DNA of 64,000 nt, taken from positions 1,612,001 through 1,676,000 of the forward strand of contig CP065008.1 of NCBI GenBank assembly GCA_016699735.1. The letters are read 5' to 3'. Below, piece by piece: positions 18,493-27,498 of this stretch (positions are counted from its first letter, which is position 1; the number at the start of each line of letters is the position of its first letter). The notes beneath the pieces are model-generated. The model did not search any database, was not told the DNA's origin, and saw nothing but the letters and a program-made list of their open reading frames with translations. Source of the stretch: Alphaproteobacteria bacterium. Lineage in GTDB: Bacteria > Pseudomonadota > Alphaproteobacteria > Micavibrionales > Micavibrionaceae. Position numbers and translations under genes: made by a program.

Positions 18493-19689
18493 TTGTTCAA
18501 AATAACAGTTACTAAAGTAATCTGCTTTTTTTCATTAGTGTTAATAGCTGGTTTTCCGAACTCGTCTTTTTCAGACGGAGGGGACGCGCTGGCCAGATTT
18601 AAAAAACCGATGCCCAACATAGATTTTTTGCCCGAAAAGAACTTTTTGGAATCAACTAAGGAGCACAAAGTCATTCCTTACGGAGACAAGACTTTAGCAT
18701 ACACAATAAGATGGCCTAAGGACTGGGAGCAGGCCGAGGATAAAGGCTCAAGTAACTTTGAGCTAAATACGAAGCTTTTTACAAGTATCAACATTTGGTA
18801 CAGCCCACCCAGGATGGGTGGCCGTAGTCGGTTGGAGGTAAAGGCCGTTGATCTTGAAAATCAATTGTCTGCAGAACAATGGTATTTAAAGAACCTTCTT
18901 CAAACTGGTCAGACCTTGGAAGGTTTCATTGTACACAGCGAAAAAAAGGTTGAAGCACTGATGATAGTAATGGAAGAGGACGTTTCATACTATCTCCGGA
19001 CAGTGACTATTATTAATGGCAAAAGGGTTCTTCAGGCTCAGTATTACGTCCCAATGTTTTTTTGGAATGAGGAAAAGGTGATGCAGGCGCAATGCCTATC
19101 GACTTTTGACATCTCGTATCCCACGGAAGAAACCATTGAAAAGCTTGAGAAGTTTCAATTTCTAGATGTGGCTGAAGTGATGTACCCGGAGACATGGAGA
19201 TCTCATGCAAAGCCTCTTAAATCAATAGAAAATATGAATGTTAAGTTTTTAAATGTAAGAAAAACGAAAAATAAAATGGAAAGACTCGATGAATCGATTG
19301 AGGGACAGATAGATGTAACCCTTGTGTCCTCACTTACAAGTGAATCTTTGCTCACAGAAATAGAAAATTATAAAAAAAATATGGAGGGCACAGGGATGAT
19401 CGTAGGCAAAAAAATAGAAACGATTGAAAATTTTAAATACAACGAAAACTACAGTTTTGCAGCTTCCGAAGCTTATGAGGGTATTGATAGTTCAAATGAC
19501 TCTATGGACTATGAGTTATGGTTTAGCCTGCTTGTATCAGGAAACTACTATTATTTTGTAAGTCTTCTTACGCCCTCCAGAAATGAATCCTACAATGTGT
19601 GGGCGCTAAACACGCAAACATACAAGATAATTATTAATAACATTAGGCCAAGCGCAGCCGGATTTATTGATAAAGCCGACGACTTATAA
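18493..19689 (+). CDS. AT-rich hypothetical secreted protein
   Basis: A 398-residue protein with a Sec signal peptide (hydrophobic residues about 8-20, probable cleavage after SSFS). The mature part has no membrane helix and no recognised domain; it has many Lys, Glu, Asn and aromatic residues and looks like two similar-sized mixed alpha/beta parts, with YTIRWPKDWEQ and VMYPETWRSHAKP at roughly matching places. The start is TTG at 18493 with GGAGAGA upstream. Codon and base composition is markedly more AT-rich than parE and glnA beside it, which suggests recent acquisition. It ends 7 bp before the convergent glnA. I do not recognise a function. Confidence 0.7.
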   Translation: MFKITVTKVICFFSLVLIAGFPNSSFSDGGDALARFKKPMPNIDFLPEKNFLESTKEHKVIPYGDKTLAYTIRWPKDWEQAEDKGSSNFELNTKLFTSINIWYSPPRMGGRSRLEVKAVDLENQLSAEQWYLKNLLQTGQTLEGFIVHSEKKVEALMIVMEEDVSYYLRTVTIINGKRVLQAQYYVPMFFWNEEKVMQAQCLSTFDISYPTEETIEKLEKFQFLDVAEVMYPETWRSHAKPLKSIENMNVKFLNVRKTKNKMERLDESIEGQIDVTLVSSLTSESLLTEIENYKKNMEGTGMIVGKKIETIENFKYNENYSFAASEAYEGIDSSNDSMDYELWFSLLVSGNYYYFVSLLTPSRNESYNVWALNTQTYKIIINNIRPSAAGFIDKADDL

Positions 19690-19696
19690 AAAAACC

Positions 19697-21127
19697 TCAG
19701 GACGAGAAGTACAGGCTATACTCAACAGGATGCGGCGCTCTCTCGGTGCGCTCGACTTCTTCCATCTTAAGGGCGATAAAGGCATCAATGATATCCTTGC
19801 TGAACACACCGCCTTTAAGCAGGAAACCGTGATTCTCCGAAAGGGCCGCAAGAGCTTCTCTCAGCGAACCGCAGGCGGAGGGAACCTTGGCCATTTCCTC
19901 CTTGCTCAGGTGATAGAGATCCTTGTCCAGAGCCTCTCCGGGATGAATCTTGTTCTCAATCCCGTCCAGTCCGGCCATCAGCATCGCGGCAAAGGCCAAA
20001 TAAGGATTGGCCAGAGGGTCAGGGAAGCGCACTTCAACCCTTTTACCTCCCGGCGAGGCGGAGTAGGGGATCCGGCACGAGGCCGAACGGTTGTTCTTGG
20101 AATAGGCCAGATGGACGGGCGCCTCGTAACCGGGAACCAGGCGCTTATAACTGTTGGTTGTCGGGTTGGTGAACGCATTGAGCGCCCGGGCGTGCTTGAG
20201 AATCCCGCCGATATAGTAAAGCGCGGTCTCCGAGAGATCGGCATAGCCGTTCCCGGCAAAAAGCGGTTTTCCGGCTTTCCAGACGGATTGGTGGACGTGC
20301 ATCCCCGATCCGTTATCCCCGAAGATGGGCTTGGGCATGAAGGTCGCGGTTTTACCATAGCTGTGCGCGACGTTATGAACGGCGTGTTTGTAGAGTTGGA
20401 TGTTATCGGCGCTGGCGACCAACGTGGAAAAACGCAAGCCCAACTCACATTGGCTGGGTGCCACTTCGTGGTGGTGCTTCTCAACCGCCACGCCCATGCT
20501 CTCTAAAACGGTCAGCATTTCTGAACGAAGGTCAGAGAGAGTGTCAACGGGGGCTTCGGGGAAATACCCGCCCTTGACGGGGGGGCGGTGTCCCATATTC
20601 CCGTTGGGATAATCCCGCCCGGAGTTGTAAGGACCTTCGGCGCTGTCGATCTGATAGCTGACATGATTCATATCGGTATGGACGCGAACGCTGTCAAAAA
20701 CAAAAAACTCCAACTCCGGTCCAAAAAAGGCGGTATCGCCCAGACTTGATTTTTTCAGATACTGCTCCGCCGCCTTGGCAATCGAGCGCGGGTCGCGGTT
20801 ATAGCTTTCCTTGCTGCCGGGCACCCGGACATCACAGAAAATCTTGAGGGTCTTCTGGGCCGAAAAGGGATCATAGGTTACTTTGACAAGGTCAGGGATC
20901 AGCACCATGTCCGACTCATGAATGGCGCGCCACCCGGCAATAGATGAGCCATCGAAATAAACCCCGTTCTCCAGCACGTCCCGGTCAACATATCCCACCC
21001 TGAGGGTCAGGTGCTGCCACTTGCCGCGTAGATCAGTGAAATTGAAATCCACATACTGAACGTCCTGCTCTTGAACATACTTCAGAAGGTCGGCGCTGGA
21101 CTTGAAGGAAAGGGCGTATGAGTTCAC
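19697..21127 (-). CDS. glnA: Glutamine synthetase, type I
   Basis: Makes glutamine from glutamate, ammonia and ATP, the main ammonia-assimilating step; a cytosolic dodecamer. The 476 residues show the GSI order: DGSSIAGW, FFGPELEFFVFD, the active-site loop VEKHHHEVAPSQCELG, the ATP motif FMPKPIFGDNGSGMHVHQS, and NPTTNSYKRLVPGYEAP and RSASCRIP. Near the C-terminus DKDLYHLSKEEMAKVP aligns with the adenylylation-site loop, and its Tyr is kept, so control by GlnE is likely (GSI-beta). No glnB precedes it, unlike many alphaproteobacteria; tRNA-His lies upstream on the other strand. Confidence 0.97.
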   Translation of the reverse strand: MNSYALSFKSSADLLKYVQEQDVQYVDFNFTDLRGKWQHLTLRVGYVDRDVLENGVYFDGSSIAGWRAIHESDMVLIPDLVKVTYDPFSAQKTLKIFCDVRVPGSKESYNRDPRSIAKAAEQYLKKSSLGDTAFFGPELEFFVFDSVRVHTDMNHVSYQIDSAEGPYNSGRDYPNGNMGHRPPVKGGYFPEAPVDTLSDLRSEMLTVLESMGVAVEKHHHEVAPSQCELGLRFSTLVASADNIQLYKHAVHNVAHSYGKTATFMPKPIFGDNGSGMHVHQSVWKAGKPLFAGNGYADLSETALYYIGGILKHARALNAFTNPTTNSYKRLVPGYEAPVHLAYSKNNRSASCRIPYSASPGGKRVEVRFPDPLANPYLAFAAMLMAGLDGIENKIHPGEALDKDLYHLSKEEMAKVPSACGSLREALAALSENHGFLLKGGVFSKDIIDAFIALKMEEVERTERAPHPVEYSLYFSS

Positions 21128-21279
21128 GAAAACACCTCACGGGGCAAATCGGGTTTAAGCGCAAAAAACAACCCTTGTTTACCATGAGCGCCAAGGGGCG
21201 GCAATCGCAATATTCTGGCGCGTTGCGGATACTAAGTGCGTGATTTTAGGCAAACTTCGCGTATAATACACTTGACGAA

Positions 21280-21308
21280 AGGGAAGCTCTGACGCTAGAG
21301 ATTTCCCT
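21280..21308 (+). other. Hairpin in the leader before tRNA-His
   Basis: An interrupted inverted repeat: AGGGAA-g-CTCT at 21280-21290 and AGAG-at-TTCCCT at 21297-21308 around a 6-base loop. A TATAAT box sits upstream at 21262-21267 without a convincing -35 at normal spacing. The hairpin ends 14 bases before the tRNA. It could be a processing element of the pre-tRNA or a chance structure; no T-run follows on either strand, so it is not a clear terminator. Confidence 0.35.
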
Positions 21309-21322
21309 CTTGCCGCAATTAT

Positions 21323-21399
21323 GGCGACTGTAGCTCAGTTGGTAGAGCCCCCGGTTGTGGTCCGGGTTGTCGCGGGTTCGAGTCCCGTCAGTCGCCCCA
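21323..21399 (+). tRNA. tRNA-His (anticodon GTG)
   Basis: The full cloverleaf can be drawn by hand. The acceptor stem is GCGACTG (21324-21330) with CAGTCGC (21389-21395), the extra 5' G at -1 (21323) faces discriminator C73 (21396) as expected for tRNA-His, and CCA is encoded at 21397-21399. The D-loop GCTCAGTTGGTAGAGC, the anticodon loop with GTG and the T-arm with GGTTCGAGTCC are all present. It lies between the divergent glnA and nnrD. Confidence 0.97.
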
Positions 21400-21454
21400 T
21401 TCTCTCCTCACGGCACACCCTTTTCTTTAGGCGATTAAACGCTATAATCCCCCC

Positions 21455-22324
21455 ATGAAAAACGACCCTGCATTATGGCTGGAACGCTTCCCCCGTCCGC
21501 AAGCCGACGACCATAAATATTCCCGCGGCATGGTCACGGTCTTGGGCGGCATGGAGATGACGGGCGCGGCGTGTCTGGCTGCCCACGCGGCCTCACGAAG
21601 TGGGGCGGGGCTGGTGACGATCATCAGCCCGGTTTTTCATTACCGCAAAAAGCCCGAGGCGGTAAACCCAACGGCAATCTATCGGGCTTTTAAACCTCAT
21701 ATTATCGTGCGCGATAACGCCAGCCTTCTGGACTTCATGAAGCAGACCGAGCCAAAGGGCCGCAACGTCTGCGTCATCGGTCCCGGCCTCGGTCCGGACG
21801 AGCCGCAGATGACACGGTCCCTGATTCTGGGTGTACTGGCGCGTAAAACTCCGATCGTGATTGACGCGGACGGCCTCAACGCCTTTCAGGGCAATCCGCA
21901 GGAGCTTTTTAAAGCGCTGCATAAGGATGCTGTCCTCACTCCCCATGCAGGGGAGTTTAAACGCCTGTTCCCCTCTATCGGCACGAAGGGCAAGGACGCA
22001 GTTACCCGTGCCGCCCGCGAAGTCTCAGCAGTGATCGTTCTTAAAGGGCCAAAAACAGCAATCGCACAAGACGAAAAAGAGGCCATTGAAAACCTGAACG
22101 CTCCCGCGACGCTGGCCACCGCCGGGACAGGCGATGTTCTCGCCGGACTGATCGCGGGTCTGCTGGCGCAGGGGATGAGCCCCTTCGAGGCGTCGGGCGC
22201 CGCAGTGTGGGTTCACTCCGCCGCTGCCTCGCGCTTTGGCCTCGGTTTGATCGCCGCCGATCTTCCCGACCTTGTCCCGCCGATTTTGCAAGATTTGCTT
22301 GGATTTGATCCCCAATTAGGCTAA
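21455..22324 (+). CDS. nnrD: ADP-dependent NAD(P)H-hydrate dehydratase
   Basis: Repairs hydrated NAD(P)H by dehydrating the S-form with ADP. The 289 residues match the YjeF C-terminal, ribokinase-like domain: HKYSRGMVTVLGG, AHAASRSGAGLVTI, the central VIGPGLG, VIDADGLNAF, VLTPHAGEFKRLFP, VVLKGPKTAIA-type strand (here VIVLKGPKTAIA) and the nucleotide site TLATAGTGDVLAGLIAGLLAQG. The N-terminal epimerase (NnrE) domain that is fused in many bacteria is absent here, so the epimerase must be elsewhere or missing. The ATG at 21455 gives MKNDPALWLERFP. It lies between tRNA-His and tRNA-Leu. Confidence 0.93.
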   Translation: MKNDPALWLERFPRPQADDHKYSRGMVTVLGGMEMTGAACLAAHAASRSGAGLVTIISPVFHYRKKPEAVNPTAIYRAFKPHIIVRDNASLLDFMKQTEPKGRNVCVIGPGLGPDEPQMTRSLILGVLARKTPIVIDADGLNAFQGNPQELFKALHKDAVLTPHAGEFKRLFPSIGTKGKDAVTRAAREVSAVIVLKGPKTAIAQDEKEAIENLNAPATLATAGTGDVLAGLIAGLLAQGMSPFEASGAAVWVHSAAASRFGLGLIAADLPDLVPPILQDLLGFDPQLG

Positions 22325-22369
22325 AACCACGCTTCAGCCGAATTTGAGGGTTGCAAGACCTTCACAGCT

Positions 22370-22454
22370 GCGGGTGTGGCGAAATTGGCAGACGCGCCAG
22401 GTTTAGGTTCTGGTGTCTTCGGACGTGGGGGTTCAAGTCCCTCCACCCGCACCA
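22370..22454 (+). tRNA. tRNA-Leu (anticodon TAG)
   Basis: An 85-base class II tRNA with a long variable arm. The acceptor stem pairs GCGGGTG (22370-22376) with CACCCGC (22444-22450), followed by A and encoded CCA (22452-22454). The anticodon arm reads CCAGG-TTTAGGT-TCTGG with TAG in the loop, which reads CUN leucine codons. The T-arm carries GGTTCAAGTCC. It lies 65 bp upstream of the tig start on the same strand. Confidence 0.97.
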
Positions 22455-22518
22455 CAATTCGGTAGAGTACGAAAAACATATTCAGAGTAAACGACGCAGG
22501 CAAAGGAAAGACAAGGAC

Positions 22519-23973
22519 ATGCAGGTCAAACAGCTAAAACAGGACGGATTGTTGCACGAGCTGGAAATCACTATCCATGCCGATGAAATTGACAACCGGA
22601 TCAATATCCGCCTGAAGGAGGTCAGCAAGACCGTCCGCCTTCCCGGCTTCCGCCCCGGCAAAGTGCCTCTGCCTCTGCTCAAGAAAAAATACGGACGCGC
22701 CATCATGGGCGATATTCTGGAATCCACCGTGAACGAATCTTCGCAGAAGGCGCTTGAGGACAAGGGATTGCAACCAGCCGTCCAGCCGAAGATCGAGGTC
22801 AAATCCTTCGATGAAGGCAAGGATCTGACCTACACCCTCGCGGTTGAGGTTCTGCCTAAAATTGAAGTCGCAAATTATAAGGGTTTGGAACTCGAAAAAC
22901 CTGTCGCCAAGGCAGACGATAAGGCTATAGACGAATCTTTGACGCGCATCGCGTCCTCTCGCCGCTCCAGCAAGCCCATCGAATCCAAAAGAGCCAGCAA
23001 GGAAGGCGATATTGTAGTGATTGACTTCCGCGGCCGCACGGCCGAGGACGGCAAGGAACACGCGGGCATGGCCGCCGAGGGCCACCATCTGGAACTGGGA
23101 AGTGGTCGTTTCATCCCCGGCTTCGAGGATCAGCTGACGGGCCAGAAAGCCGGAGCCCAAGTCGAGGTGAAGGTGACGTTCCCTGAAGAATATCCGGCTA
23201 AGGAATTAGCAGGAAAGGACGCGATTTTTGATGTCACTGTTCACGAAATCCGTGAATTGTCCGATGCGGAAATCGATGAGGCCTTCGCCCAGTCTCTGGG
23301 CATGGAGGATGTCGCGGCCCTGCGGAAGGCTGTGGAAGAACAGATCAACCGCGAACTCGATCAGCAAAGCCGCCTGATCTTGAAGAAAAAACTTCTCGAT
23401 GAGTTGGACTCGGCGCATGAATTCGAAATCCCCGAAGGCATGAAACAGCAGGAGTTGCAGAACATCACCCAGCAGGTTTTGATGGACTACCAAAGCCGCG
23501 GAGGGAGTGCTGAAATCACCGACGAAGAGAAAGAGGAACTGGAGGCGATCGCCGACCGCCGCGTCCGTCTGGGCCTCGTTCTGGCCGAAATCGGCAAGGA
23601 AAACAAAATCCGTGTCTCGGATCAGGAACTGCAAAGGGCGGTGATCGGTGAAGCCCAGAAGTACCCTGGCCAGGAAAAGAAGGTCTTTGATTACTATGCA
23701 AAGAACCGCCACGCCCTCGAAAGTCTGCGCGCTCCGCTTTATGAGGACAAGGTGATCGACTTCATCCTTGAGCTGTCTTCGATTACGACCAAGGACGTCA
23801 CCCCCGAGGAATTGATGTCCGCAGAGGAAGAGGTTCTGGCGGACGTCGAGAAGGCGAAATCCAAAAAAGGCGCAAAGAGTAAAAAATCTGAAAAGTCTTC
23901 AGAATCAAAAGCCAAATCCGAAGGCGGGGAACCGAAGAAAGCCGCCGCAAAAAAGAAAAAAGCGTCTGAATGA
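22519..23973 (+). CDS. tig: Trigger factor
   Basis: The ribosome-bound chaperone that meets nascent chains and has peptidyl-prolyl isomerase activity. The N-terminal ribosome-binding domain has the signature FRPGKVPLPLLKKKYG (here GFRPGKVP), the FKBP-like domain lies around residues 160-250 (GDIVVIDFRGRTAEDGKE, LELGSGRFIPGFEDQLTG), and the helical C-terminal domain follows. The last 40 residues are a Lys/Ser/Ala-rich tail longer than in E. coli. The true start is ATG 22519 (MQVKQLKQDG); the frame is open upstream through tRNA-Leu, which is not coding. A terminator follows at 24002. Confidence 0.96.
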   Translation: MQVKQLKQDGLLHELEITIHADEIDNRINIRLKEVSKTVRLPGFRPGKVPLPLLKKKYGRAIMGDILESTVNESSQKALEDKGLQPAVQPKIEVKSFDEGKDLTYTLAVEVLPKIEVANYKGLELEKPVAKADDKAIDESLTRIASSRRSSKPIESKRASKEGDIVVIDFRGRTAEDGKEHAGMAAEGHHLELGSGRFIPGFEDQLTGQKAGAQVEVKVTFPEEYPAKELAGKDAIFDVTVHEIRELSDAEIDEAFAQSLGMEDVAALRKAVEEQINRELDQQSRLILKKKLLDELDSAHEFEIPEGMKQQELQNITQQVLMDYQSRGGSAEITDEEKEELEAIADRRVRLGLVLAEIGKENKIRVSDQELQRAVIGEAQKYPGQEKKVFDYYAKNRHALESLRAPLYEDKVIDFILELSSITTKDVTPEELMSAEEEVLADVEKAKSKKGAKSKKSEKSSESKAKSEGGEPKKAAAKKKKASE

Positions 23974-24001
23974 CTACATAATTTTTTAGATTAGTCTCTT
24001 G

Positions 24002-24036
24002 AACAAACCCTGTCCTGTGATAGGGTTTGTTGGTTT
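24002..24036 (+). terminator. Intrinsic terminator after tig
   Basis: A perfect 10-bp inverted repeat, AACAAACCCT (24002-24011) and AGGGTTTGTT (24022-24031), with a 10-base loop and a short T-run (GGTTTT) after it. It is 29 bp past the tig stop and 64 bp before clpP, so tig and clpP are probably separate or partly separate units. Confidence 0.75.
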
Positions 24037-24099
24037 TATCCCCTTTTCGTGAGCGAACCGGCGGATCGTATCGAATAAGCTATCAAAAGAGTGTACCCT

Positions 24100-24762
24100 A
24101 TGTCAGACCGTGATCCCGTTGAAACCTACATGAGCCACCTGATCCCGACCGTTATTGAGCAGACCAATCGCGGGGAGCGGGCCTTTGATATCTTTTCCAG
24201 ACTCCTCAAGGAACGGATTATTTTTCTGACCGGGGAGGTCAACGATTATGTCTCCGCGCTGATTTGCGCCCAGCTTCTCTTTCTGGAATCGGAAAATCCC
24301 AAAAAGGAAATATCCTTCTACATCAATTCTCCAGGCGGAATTGTGACTTCCGGTCTGGCTATTTACGATACGATGCAATACATCAAGCCGGAAGTTTCAA
24401 CGGTTTGTATAGGCCAGGCCGCTTCCATGGGATCGTTTCTCCTGATGGCCGGCGCACCCGGTAAGCGTTATTCTTTGCCTCATTCCCGCATCATGATCCA
24501 CCAGCCTTCCGGCGGTGCCCGCGGACAGGCAACCGATATCGAAATCCACGCCCGCGAAATTCTGCGTTTGCGTCAGAAGCTCAATGAGACTTATGTTAAA
24601 CACACGGGCCAGAAGCTCAAAGTCGTCGAGGAAGCCATGGAGCGCGACCGCTTCATGAGTGCTGAGGAAGCCAAGGATTGGGGACTGATCGACCATGTTG
24701 TGGATAAACGGCCCGGGGCAGGGGACGAAGACCCCAAAAAGGACGATCCTAAGAAAAAATAA
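24100..24762 (+). CDS. clpP: ATP-dependent Clp protease proteolytic subunit
   Basis: The serine protease barrel that degrades proteins fed by ClpX or ClpA. The catalytic Ser is S109 in GQAASMGSFLL and the His is H134 in PHSRIMIHQPSGG, with the expected spacing of 25 residues; an Asp near 183 in WGLIDHVVD would complete the triad. SFYINSPGG is the family's oxyanion-side strand. The 220 residues end in an Asp/Lys-rich tail. I chose ATG 24100 (MSDRDPVETYM) over the in-frame GTG at 24091. clpX does not follow; the next gene is lon. Confidence 0.97.
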   Translation: MSDRDPVETYMSHLIPTVIEQTNRGERAFDIFSRLLKERIIFLTGEVNDYVSALICAQLLFLESENPKKEISFYINSPGGIVTSGLAIYDTMQYIKPEVSTVCIGQAASMGSFLLMAGAPGKRYSLPHSRIMIHQPSGGARGQATDIEIHAREILRLRQKLNETYVKHTGQKLKVVEEAMERDRFMSAEEAKDWGLIDHVVDKRPGAGDEDPKKDDPKKK

Positions 24763-24779
24763 AGGGTTGTCTGCTAACA

Positions 24780-24823
24780 TTACGTTTAGACTCCGTTAAT
24801 CTTTTAAAAAACGTAACCTTTTT
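24780..24823 (+). terminator. Probable terminator between clpP and lon
   Basis: An 8-bp inverted repeat, TTACGTTT (24780-24787) and AAACGTAA (24809-24816), followed at once by CCTTTTTTT. The 21-base loop is long and the stem AT-rich, so it is weaker than the tig and hupB terminators. It begins 18 bp after the clpP stop and would separate clpP from lon transcription. Confidence 0.5.
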
Positions 24824-24918
24824 TTAAGAATAGCGAATCCTGTGAGGGGATAAAAAACCCTTTCTATGCACGGGATTCATCTCCATAATGTGACGAAGCC
24901 TCAAAAACGGTGTAAAAA

Positions 24919-27339
24919 ATGCTCGGAACCAGCGCCACAAAAATCAGATCCTATGCGGTCCTGCCTTTAAGGGACATCGTTGTTTTCCCGCACATGATCG
25001 TTCCGCTCTTCGTTGGGCGGGAAAAGTCCGTGGTGGCGTTGGAGAATGTCATCCACGCTGACAAGAAAATTCTGCTTGTTACCCAGAAAAATCCGTCCGA
25101 GGACGATCCACAGTCAAAGGATTTGTATACGATAGGAACCGTAGGAACGATCCTCCAACTACTCAAACTTCCTGACGGAACTGTGAAAGTTCTCGTGGAG
25201 GGTGGTCAGCGTGTTCACATCAACACATTCTCCGAGGAACGCAATTACCTTGAGGCCACGGTCACCGAGATTCCGGATACCTCTCCGCAAAGCCCCGAAC
25301 TGGAAGCACTCTCCCGTGCGGTGATGACCCAGTTTGAGCAATACGTTAAGTTGAACAAGAAAATTCCGCCTGAAGTCATTGTTTCCGTAAACCAGATCAG
25401 CGACCCGTCTAAAATGGCGGATACCATTGCGTCACACATCACCCTCAAGATTGAGCAGAAGCAGGAAATTCTGGAGACGGGCGCGACTGCTGGCCGATTG
25501 GAAAAACTCTACAGCCTGATGGAAGGCGAAATCGGCGTTCTGCAGGTCGAAAAGCGCATCCGCGGTCGTGTGAAGCGCCAGATGGAAAAAACCCAGCGCG
25601 AGTACTATCTCAATGAACAGATGAAAGCCATCCAGCGCGAATTGAACGAGGGCGATGAAGGCGCTGACGAACTCGGCGAACTGGAGAAAAAAATTGATGA
25701 AGCCAAACTCGGTAAGGAAGCCTTGGAGCGTGCCAAGCACGAGTTGAAAAAGCTTCGTCAGATGAGTCCGATGTCGGCCGAAGCCACCGTTGTTCGCAAT
25801 TATCTTGATTGGATCCTCAGTGTTCCGTGGCACCGCAAGACCCGCGTCAAGAAGGACATCCGCAAGGCCAAGGACATTCTGGACAAGGATCATTTCGGTC
25901 TTGAGAAGGTCAAGGAACGGATTCTCGAATACCTCGCGGTCCAGCACCGCACGAACAAGATCAAGGGGCCGATCCTGTGCCTCGTCGGCCCTCCAGGCGT
26001 CGGGAAAACCTCTCTCGGCCAATCTGTGGCCAGGGCGACAAACCGGAATTTCGTCAGAATGTCTCTGGGCGGGGTGCGCGATGAAAGCGAAGTTCGCGGT
26101 CACCGCCGCACCTATATCGGCGCCATGCCGGGAAAAATCATTCAGGGCATGAAAAAGGCCAAGACGGTCAACCCGCTCTTCCTGCTCGATGAGATCGACA
26201 AGCTCGGCGCCGATTGGCGCGGCGATCCGAGTTCGGCCTTGCTCGAGGTTCTCGACCCCGAACAAAACGACAAATTCCAGGATCATTATCTGGAACTGGA
26301 TTATGACCTCTCAGACGTCATGTTCGTCTGCACGGCCAACACGACCCAGACCATGCCGCGCCCCCTGATGGACCGGATGGAGATTATTCGTATATCCGGC
26401 TACACGGAAGATGAGAAGCTGGAGATCGTCAAACGTCATATCCTGAAAAAACAGATGAAGATGGCGGGCTTGAAGAGAGAGGAATTCGTCATCCATGATG
26501 CCGTGATCCGCGATTTGATCCGCTACTATACCCGCGAGGCGGGCGTGCGGAACTTGGAACGCGAACTCGCCAATCTCTGCCGCAAGGCGATCAAGGAAAT
26601 CCTCATGAAGGGCAGGGGGTCCGTCACGGTCACCCGCAAGAGCCTTGAGAAATATGCCGGCGTCAAGAAATACCGCTACGGCGAAGTCGAACTCGAAGAC
26701 AAGATCGGCGTCGTCAACGGTCTGGCCTATACCGAAACGGGCGGCGATCTGCTCTCCATCGAGGCGGTCACCATGCGCGGCAAGGACGGCAAGGTGACGA
26801 CGACCGGAAACCTCAAGGATGTCATGAAGGAATCCATCACCGTCGCCGAGATGTTGATAAAATCCCGTGCCGCTCAATATGGACTTGAATACGAATCCCT
26901 CAAGGAGCAGCAGATTCACGTCCACGTACCCGAAGGGGCCACGCCGAAGGACGGCCCGTCGGCGGGGGCGGCGATGGTCACGGCCATCGTGTCCGCTCTG
27001 ACGAGTATACCGATTCGCAAGGATATTGCGATGACCGGGGAGGTCAACCTGCGCGGCAACGTCACCGCCATCGGTGGCCTGAAAGAGAAGCTCCTCGCGG
27101 CTTTGCGCGGAGGGATCAAAAAAGTTCTCATCCCGAAGGAAAACGAAAAAGATCTCGCGGAAATCCCGAACAACGTCATCAAGGGATTGGAAATCGTTGC
27201 GGTCAGTCAGATCGACGAGGTGCTCACACACGCGCTTTCGCATATGCCCGAGCCTCTGAGTGCAGAAAAAGATGAAAAAATGAGCCAAATTTCATCAAAA
27301 ACTGCAGAAAATCAAGGCGAAGACGTGATTCACCATTGA
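24919..27339 (+). CDS. lon: ATP-dependent protease Lon
   Basis: A cytosolic AAA+ protease that removes damaged and regulatory proteins. The 806-residue chain has the N-terminal LON substrate domain (YAVLPLRDIVVFPHMIVPLFVG), a coiled region, the AAA+ module with Walker A GPPGVGKTS near residue 358 and Walker B FLLDEIDKLG, and the protease domain with catalytic S681 in PKDGPSAGAAM and a Lys near 724 in IGGLKEKLLAAL. The start ATG 24919 gives MLGTSATKIRS. hupB follows on the same strand after about 160 bp, the usual lon-hup order. Confidence 0.98.
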   Translation: MLGTSATKIRSYAVLPLRDIVVFPHMIVPLFVGREKSVVALENVIHADKKILLVTQKNPSEDDPQSKDLYTIGTVGTILQLLKLPDGTVKVLVEGGQRVHINTFSEERNYLEATVTEIPDTSPQSPELEALSRAVMTQFEQYVKLNKKIPPEVIVSVNQISDPSKMADTIASHITLKIEQKQEILETGATAGRLEKLYSLMEGEIGVLQVEKRIRGRVKRQMEKTQREYYLNEQMKAIQRELNEGDEGADELGELEKKIDEAKLGKEALERAKHELKKLRQMSPMSAEATVVRNYLDWILSVPWHRKTRVKKDIRKAKDILDKDHFGLEKVKERILEYLAVQHRTNKIKGPILCLVGPPGVGKTSLGQSVARATNRNFVRMSLGGVRDESEVRGHRRTYIGAMPGKIIQGMKKAKTVNPLFLLDEIDKLGADWRGDPSSALLEVLDPEQNDKFQDHYLELDYDLSDVMFVCTANTTQTMPRPLMDRMEIIRISGYTEDEKLEIVKRHILKKQMKMAGLKREEFVIHDAVIRDLIRYYTREAGVRNLERELANLCRKAIKEILMKGRGSVTVTRKSLEKYAGVKKYRYGEVELEDKIGVVNGLAYTETGGDLLSIEAVTMRGKDGKVTTTGNLKDVMKESITVAEMLIKSRAAQYGLEYESLKEQQIHVHVPEGATPKDGPSAGAAMVTAIVSALTSIPIRKDIAMTGEVNLRGNVTAIGGLKEKLLAALRGGIKKVLIPKENEKDLAEIPNNVIKGLEIVAVSQIDEVLTHALSHMPEPLSAEKDEKMSQISSKTAENQGEDVIHH

Positions 27340-27498
27340 GTCTTTCACGAAAACAGCTTACAAGAGAATCACCGACACTCGACGGAAAGCCTTATGGAAC
27401 GTGGCTTGTAGCCAATCGCTCCTCTTCTGAATGAAGGTCGAAAGAAAGTCTTTCCCGTCTGTGTCTCTTTGCTTAACTCTAACTCGAAGGTGGTTTTT

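Noticed and set aside
21128..21322. Sigma-54 promoter upstream of glnA
   Set aside because: TTGGCGC occurs on the minus strand but no GC-type -12 element lies at the needed spacing.
22351..22518. N-terminal extension of trigger factor
   Set aside because: The extra codons run through tRNA-Leu; the family start is at 22519.
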